Positions 59,596 through 64,000 of a stretch of DNA of 64,000 nucleotides are shown here, piece after piece. A program made the position numbers and the translations under genes. The notes beneath the pieces are model-generated. The model was not told where the DNA came from, ran no database searches, and worked only from the letters and a program-made list of their open reading frames with translations. This stretch comes from Theobroma cacao (lineage: Eukaryota; Streptophyta; Magnoliopsida; Malvales; Malvaceae), in assembly GCF_000208745.1 (NCBI RefSeq), contig NC_030850.1:36244285-36308284 (forward strand), in the 5' to 3' direction. Within the stretch, counting starts at the first letter, position 1, and each line of letters opens with the position of its first letter.

Positions 59596-62500
59596 TTTAA
59601 TTAGCAGCGCAAAGGTCAGCAACAAAGGTCAAGGATCTGTGTCTTTTTCTTTTGTTGGGTTATCCTTCTTACGGGGACAAAGAAAAAGAATTGACTAGCA
59701 TTAGCTAGTAATTAAGTGAATGTGTTGTTGATATAATACAAAAATTACTGTTGCCATGAGTATCAAGATTGGATAGATTGGACATTAATTTAGTTGTTTA
59801 AATCAAGGGTATTGTACGAACCCAAAAATCAAACGAAACCTGGATTAATCAGATCTTTGAATGTTGGTAAATTCAGGTCTAATATATATTCCCTGAGGCA
59901 GTGAATCTATAGAAACAAAAAAAAAGGGGGCAAAATTTTCATTGAATTTGGGCTAAGCAGAGACGTTCATGCATTTTCTTTAGCTAAGTGATAGAGAGCC
60001 GTCAAGTAAAGTGTACCTCAGGTAATTGAAAAGGACATTGAAATGCTATACGAATAAACAATGTTTTCCTCATGACAGCGAGTTCTTTTTTCCTCCGCCA
60101 AAAATCAAACAATTTCTTTGTACCACATACAGCCTTTTTCTTCGTTCTTTCTTTATAGCCTTTTCCCCACTCGTTGGGGGGAATAAGTGCATGGGACGCT
60201 TTCCTTTTTGTTGGGTAGATTAAGTGGATGAGATTGAAGTAGGTAAAAGAAGGGAACTCTCTCTCTCTCTCTCCATCTCCCTTCAATATCCACTAATGCA
60301 GTAATTAATAATTATTGTATCTAAACCCCAATTTAACCCTTGTAAGAACTAAATCACCCAAGGCTACTATGAAAGCTAAGGGAAGTAAAAGATCAGTGCC
60401 ATTTCAAGACCTTTGGAAAGTGAACACGGTTCTTACTCCTAATGCCGAAAGAAAAAGAGGCAAAAAAAAAGAAAAGCACATTTTGCATGCGTTAAATTTG
60501 CTTCCTTTTGGGCCTTAGGTTTTATATCTAGTGTCCTACATCCTATATCCGACATCTTACATTATTCTCCCGACAGCGTGATGAATTTTTTGTTTTATTT
60601 GAGAAAAAAAGATTTCGATTCAATTTTTAATAATAAAATATATATTTATTATTGAGTCAAATGTTTAAATTTTTGAAATTAGTGAACTCAAAATCTTAGA
60701 AGGATTGTTTTGTTGCCATGGACTTCTTGCTATGGACTCCTAGCCCAAATTATTTTGTTAAAAGCAGTCCAAGTTTTTAAAAGATCTATTATGTTGGGTT
60801 TGATTGACGATCCTATGCAGGCAGCCCATAATCAAATTAACGACCCCTTACGTAGGGAATATTCAACAGATAAAGAGAGGCCACTATTTTGCTAGCTAGA
60901 AGCAGACAGTGCGGTCGATCAATGAGCTTGAAAAGGTGAAGAAATGGGAAATGCTTATCGAATACGAAGTTAATTAAAACAGACATGTCCAGGCAACAAC
61001 AGAGGCTCATCTTATCCTTTAGGCATATCTTTAGAGAGACAAATAAAATAACGAATAAGGTATGGCCAAAATAAGGGTTTTACTGGCTGAGAAGTTCTAT
61101 GCTATGTATCCTTCAATGCCCCTTGCAGTACTTTACTAGAAATGCATATATACTCGGAGTAGGAAACAATTTTATTAGCTAGGTGGACAATTAAAGAAGC
61201 TCAAGTGCGCGCACATCATGCACATGTTTGAGTATTCTGAAAGTACTGATGTGGCATTAAATTGTAGCAACGTGTCAAATAGGTGTGACCTTTGGTGGCA
61301 ATGCAAGAGGATAAAGAAGCAGATGCAAAAAGATTAAAATATGTTTGACAGGCAGCCGCAATTACCCACTTGAAACGGTGGCACTCATTACTATTTTTTT
61401 TTTTTGTAAAGCAGATCTCTGCTGTACTCTCATTTGTCTCAAGGAAACCCCAAGCCAAAGGGGAAAAAGAAGTAAGCAAAGTTTAATGGCATGGTGTGGT
61501 ATGCACTTCCCAACCCTCCTTCATTAATTTCTAGCATTTAATTTCTGATATATCAATTTGTCCATCAATTTTTATGTTATTTCTGATTATATTTCCATGT
61601 AGTTTTCATTGATAAAGGGCAAAAGCTTTACAACAAAACTACCTCATGGCATGGGGAGACAGACATGGGGATGGGAGGGTTTAACGTCAGATGATTCTTA
61701 AAAGGTCAGTTCCCAGTTTCTGATGCGCGTGAGCATGAACAGATCTGATCTGACGGCCGCTCGGTTGCTCTTTTTCTGTTTGTTGGGATTTTCTCTCTTC
61801 CTACCACTATATTTTATGACGTTGCTACTTGCTTCAAAGACCGTAGATAGTTTTTGTTGTTCTCTTTCTGAGCCTTTCTCTCTCCACCTGATCCTATATA
61901 TATATATATTTCTAGCTACGTATGTTCTCTCTCCAGACCCTTTTGGTTTAAGCAGGGGTGGAGAGAACCACTGTTAGCTATGCACCGGCCATTGTGATTT
62001 CGTAGCAAGAGCACATGCACATGTTGGCGCTATGGCAGTGGGTGGGGGAGGGTTTCAGAACAGCACCGCCATAGCTAGCCATTTTAAGCCATTTTAAGCA
62101 TATAGCACGATGTAACAATTCGAGTGTCATGTTGTTGGGGTTAGTTTCTTAATTCCTAGGATTAGAATTAAAATTTTCATCGTCCATTTATATGGGACCA
62201 GGCTTCTTAGTACTTAGAATACTTGAAGAATGTTCTTCTCTCTTTTTTGTCTTTAGTTTGGCTTGCATGATCAGGTTGAGTAATAGCTGTAGTGGTACCT
62301 ATTTGTTTTCTTGGGAAGAATGGAAAGTGTATAAAAGTGTAGATGTCTAATTTTAATTAATTATTATTTTTTAAATTATTATTTTACAGGATAAGAATAA
62401 GCGTGGGATAGTTATTTAATTTCATATGTTATGTAATAAAATAGGAACAAATGTGAAACAATTATTTCATAAGGAAAAGTGAAAGTAACTAAGAATAAGT

Positions 62501-62699
62501 GTTAGTATTTATGCATATTTGAGATGTTTTAAAAAGTTTGACTTGATAACTCAGATATATATAGAGACAGTTAATAAAACTTCTTCTTAATTGTTTCTTG
62601 AAATACATTTGTTTTACTTTTCTTCTTTTTTTCTTTCAATAGAGCGCATGTAGCACACTATCAAGTGTTACTATTCTATTACTCACATGGTCATTCTTT
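59596..62699. other. Intergenic DNA, no supportable gene
   Basis: Contains a (CT)n run near 60257-60274, an (AT)n run near 61894-61909 and a short hairpin at 62029-62075. A GC-balanced segment at 61.7-62.1 kb has an 84-codon frame starting at 61723 with two hydrophobic stretches but no known similarity. I assign no gene. Confidence 0.55.
62029..62075 (+). repeat. Short hairpin-forming inverted repeat
   Basis: Arms gctatggcagtg (62029-62040) and caccgccatagc (62064-62075) pair over 12 bp with one mismatch (G-U/A-C region) around a ~23-nt loop. It is too short for a typical plant miRNA precursor. Confidence 0.45.
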
Positions 62700-63040
62700 A
62701 ATATGTTATTTCATAACAAGTATGTTCTTCTATGATTGAACATCATATCCAATAAGTTGTTTTTTAACGTGCTTTATGACAAGCACGTTCTCTCATAATT
62801 AAACATGTTTTCTCAACTTCTTTTAAAAAAGTATTCTTATTTAGTATAAATATAAGAACCTTAGACGTTGGAAGTAACAAGAAAGAATCATAAACTCGAC
62901 AGAAACTATCCTGAAAATTCTCTCAAATCTAATTTTTTTTCTCTACTCAGCTATTTCCACCCACCGTGTTATTCTCAAAATTCTTTCAAATTTAATTATT
63001 TTATCTTCTCAACTCTTTCCACCCATCGTGCTCTTTCTTC
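62700..63040 (+). repeat. Nested direct repeats in a possible LTR-like segment
   Basis: Two duplications lie side by side. ttatttcataacaagtatgt ... tgattgaacat (~62706-62742) resembles ctttatgacaagcacgttct ... taattaaacatg (~62772-62810). A 63-bp unit (aaaattct.tcaaat.taatt ... tttccaccca.cgtg) is repeated at 62914-62976 and 62977-63039. A TATA-like tataaatataag lies between them. The pattern, repeats plus TATA plus pyrimidine-rich leader, resembles LTR promoter regions, but no LTR ends were found. Confidence 0.45.
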
Positions 63041-64000
63041 ACTTTTTTTATTTTTTACCGCTTGTCATCAAAACACTTACATTTTAAAGACTATTTCAGT
63101 TTTTCTCTTTGCTACCTTTAGCACATTCTATTTCACTTATTGCAATACGTCATCTCTCTCTACCAAAAAGACCTTCTATAGAAAGAAATAGAGATGGAAG
63201 GAAAACTCCATATTTTACACTATATTGGAGAAAAATTATCTTACATATTCACGATGAAATTTTTATATTTAACAAGTAAGATTAAAAGGCTGATACTTGT
63301 TTTATTAGGTATATTTATGACCATTTATCCTCAGGTTCTTTTTATCTGATTTGCATGAGCCAATACCAATGGTTCTCGCATCCCCTCTTTCTACCTTTTG
63401 TCCCTCTTCCTGTTAATTAATTCCCCAACTCATCTCAACTTCCAGCATCTTTTCCTCTCTCTGTCTCTCATAGAAAGGACAAAAAGAAAAAAAAAACTTA
63501 CAGAGCAACTCGAAATCATATACAATAAACCATCAGAAGCTCGTGTCATGTTTGTATGTAAAATTGCATAGCAATCACTTAGAGTAATCTCTATCGCTTA
63601 ATAGCTTATAAGCCATACAAGTATATAGGATTATAAGTTACTATTATACTTCTCATCTCTCCAACTAAACTTAAGTTATTCAGTAAATTATTTTATCATA
63701 TTTTTATATATATTTTGACGAAATATGTTAAGATTTTGACGTATTGTTTTAGTTTTTATTTGACGAATTACCTTTGTTATACTAGAGTATCAGCTTAATA
63801 TCCATTATTTAGTGTTTAATATTAATATCTATTTCTAATACATAATACTACCAAATTAGTAGTTGAAGTGGTTTGTCCTGGTTCACATCTTCTGCATGTT
63901 TAGTCAAAAGAAAGCCAGCGATTAGGTCCCACCTCATAATGATCTCTTCTGATGTTTCGTTTGATTAAAATTTGTCTCTTTAATCAGATTTATTCTCCCT
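63041..64000. other. AT-rich right edge of the window
   Basis: No gene, RNA or repeat boundary recognised. It may be upstream DNA of a gene beyond the window. Confidence 0.5.

Noticed and set aside
62190..62220. miR166-like stretch (ggaccaggcttc)
   Set aside because: Only ~12 bases match mature miR166 and no complementary arm is present within a usual precursor distance; probably chance.
62868..63191. 107-codon plus-strand frame
   Set aside because: It is built from a 63-bp tandem duplication of pyrimidine-rich DNA and has no protein-like composition.

Overview
The window is nuclear DNA of a flowering plant, most likely a rosid eudicot. Intergenic DNA is very AT-rich, genes carry many short GT-AG introns, and all recognisable proteins are plant families. 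There is no sign of bacterial, organellar or viral gene organisation, and no CRISPR array, tRNA or rRNA gene was seen.

Layout from left to right: (a) 1-194, the 3' end of a Copia-type LTR. (b) 2.9-5.5 kb, two tandem plus-strand AP2/ERF genes of the ERF13-like type (group IXa). (c) 7.7-11.8 kb, COP9 signalosome subunit CSN7 on the minus strand, nine coding exons, 259 aa. (d) 14.1-19.8 kb, leucine carboxyl methyltransferase LCMT1/SBI1 on the plus strand, 13 coding exons, 358 aa, divergent from CSN7. (e) 22.9-27.4 kb, a DUF630/DUF632 (NRG2-like) protein on the plus strand, 4 exons, 823 aa. (f) 30.3-33.8 kb, an AGC VIIIa (D6PK/AGC1-type) kinase on the minus strand, 2 coding exons, 726 aa. (g) 41.6-48.6 kb, a VAD1 homologue (GRAM-VASt-transmembrane-coiled coil) on the plus strand, 18 exons, 638 aa. 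(h) 53.4-54.7 kb, an intronless DAD1-type plastid phospholipase A1 on the minus strand, 436 aa. (i) 54.9-64 kb, gene-poor DNA with a four-copy tandem repeat and other local duplications. All exon junctions were read by eye from GT/AG sites and family knowledge. Each joined coding sequence keeps its frame and divides exactly by three.

The genes do not form one operon-like system. Several touch hormone and stress signalling: ERFs (ethylene/jasmonate/defence), DAD1 (jasmonate synthesis), LCMT1 (PP2A methylation, brassinosteroid signalling), CSN7 (cullin-RING ligase control), the AGC kinase (polar auxin transport clade) and VAD1 (cell-death control, lipid binding).

The most informative large-scale observation is gene order. 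From memory of Arabidopsis loci, this segment interleaves two separate blocks: At1g02090-02120 (CSN7, SBI1, DUF630/632, VAD1) and At2g44810-44840 (DAD1, AGC kinase, ERF13). It therefore looks like the unfractionated ancestral order.

The most interesting non-genic items are two inverted copies of one long-terminal-inverted-repeat element (6.2-6.7 and 51.7-52.2 kb), a 214-bp perfectly abutting duplication inside LCMT1 intron 1, the four-copy ~225-bp array at 58.6-59.6 kb, and identical E2F-like octamers near the starts of both CSN7 and LCMT1. I found no convincing undescribed biological system.
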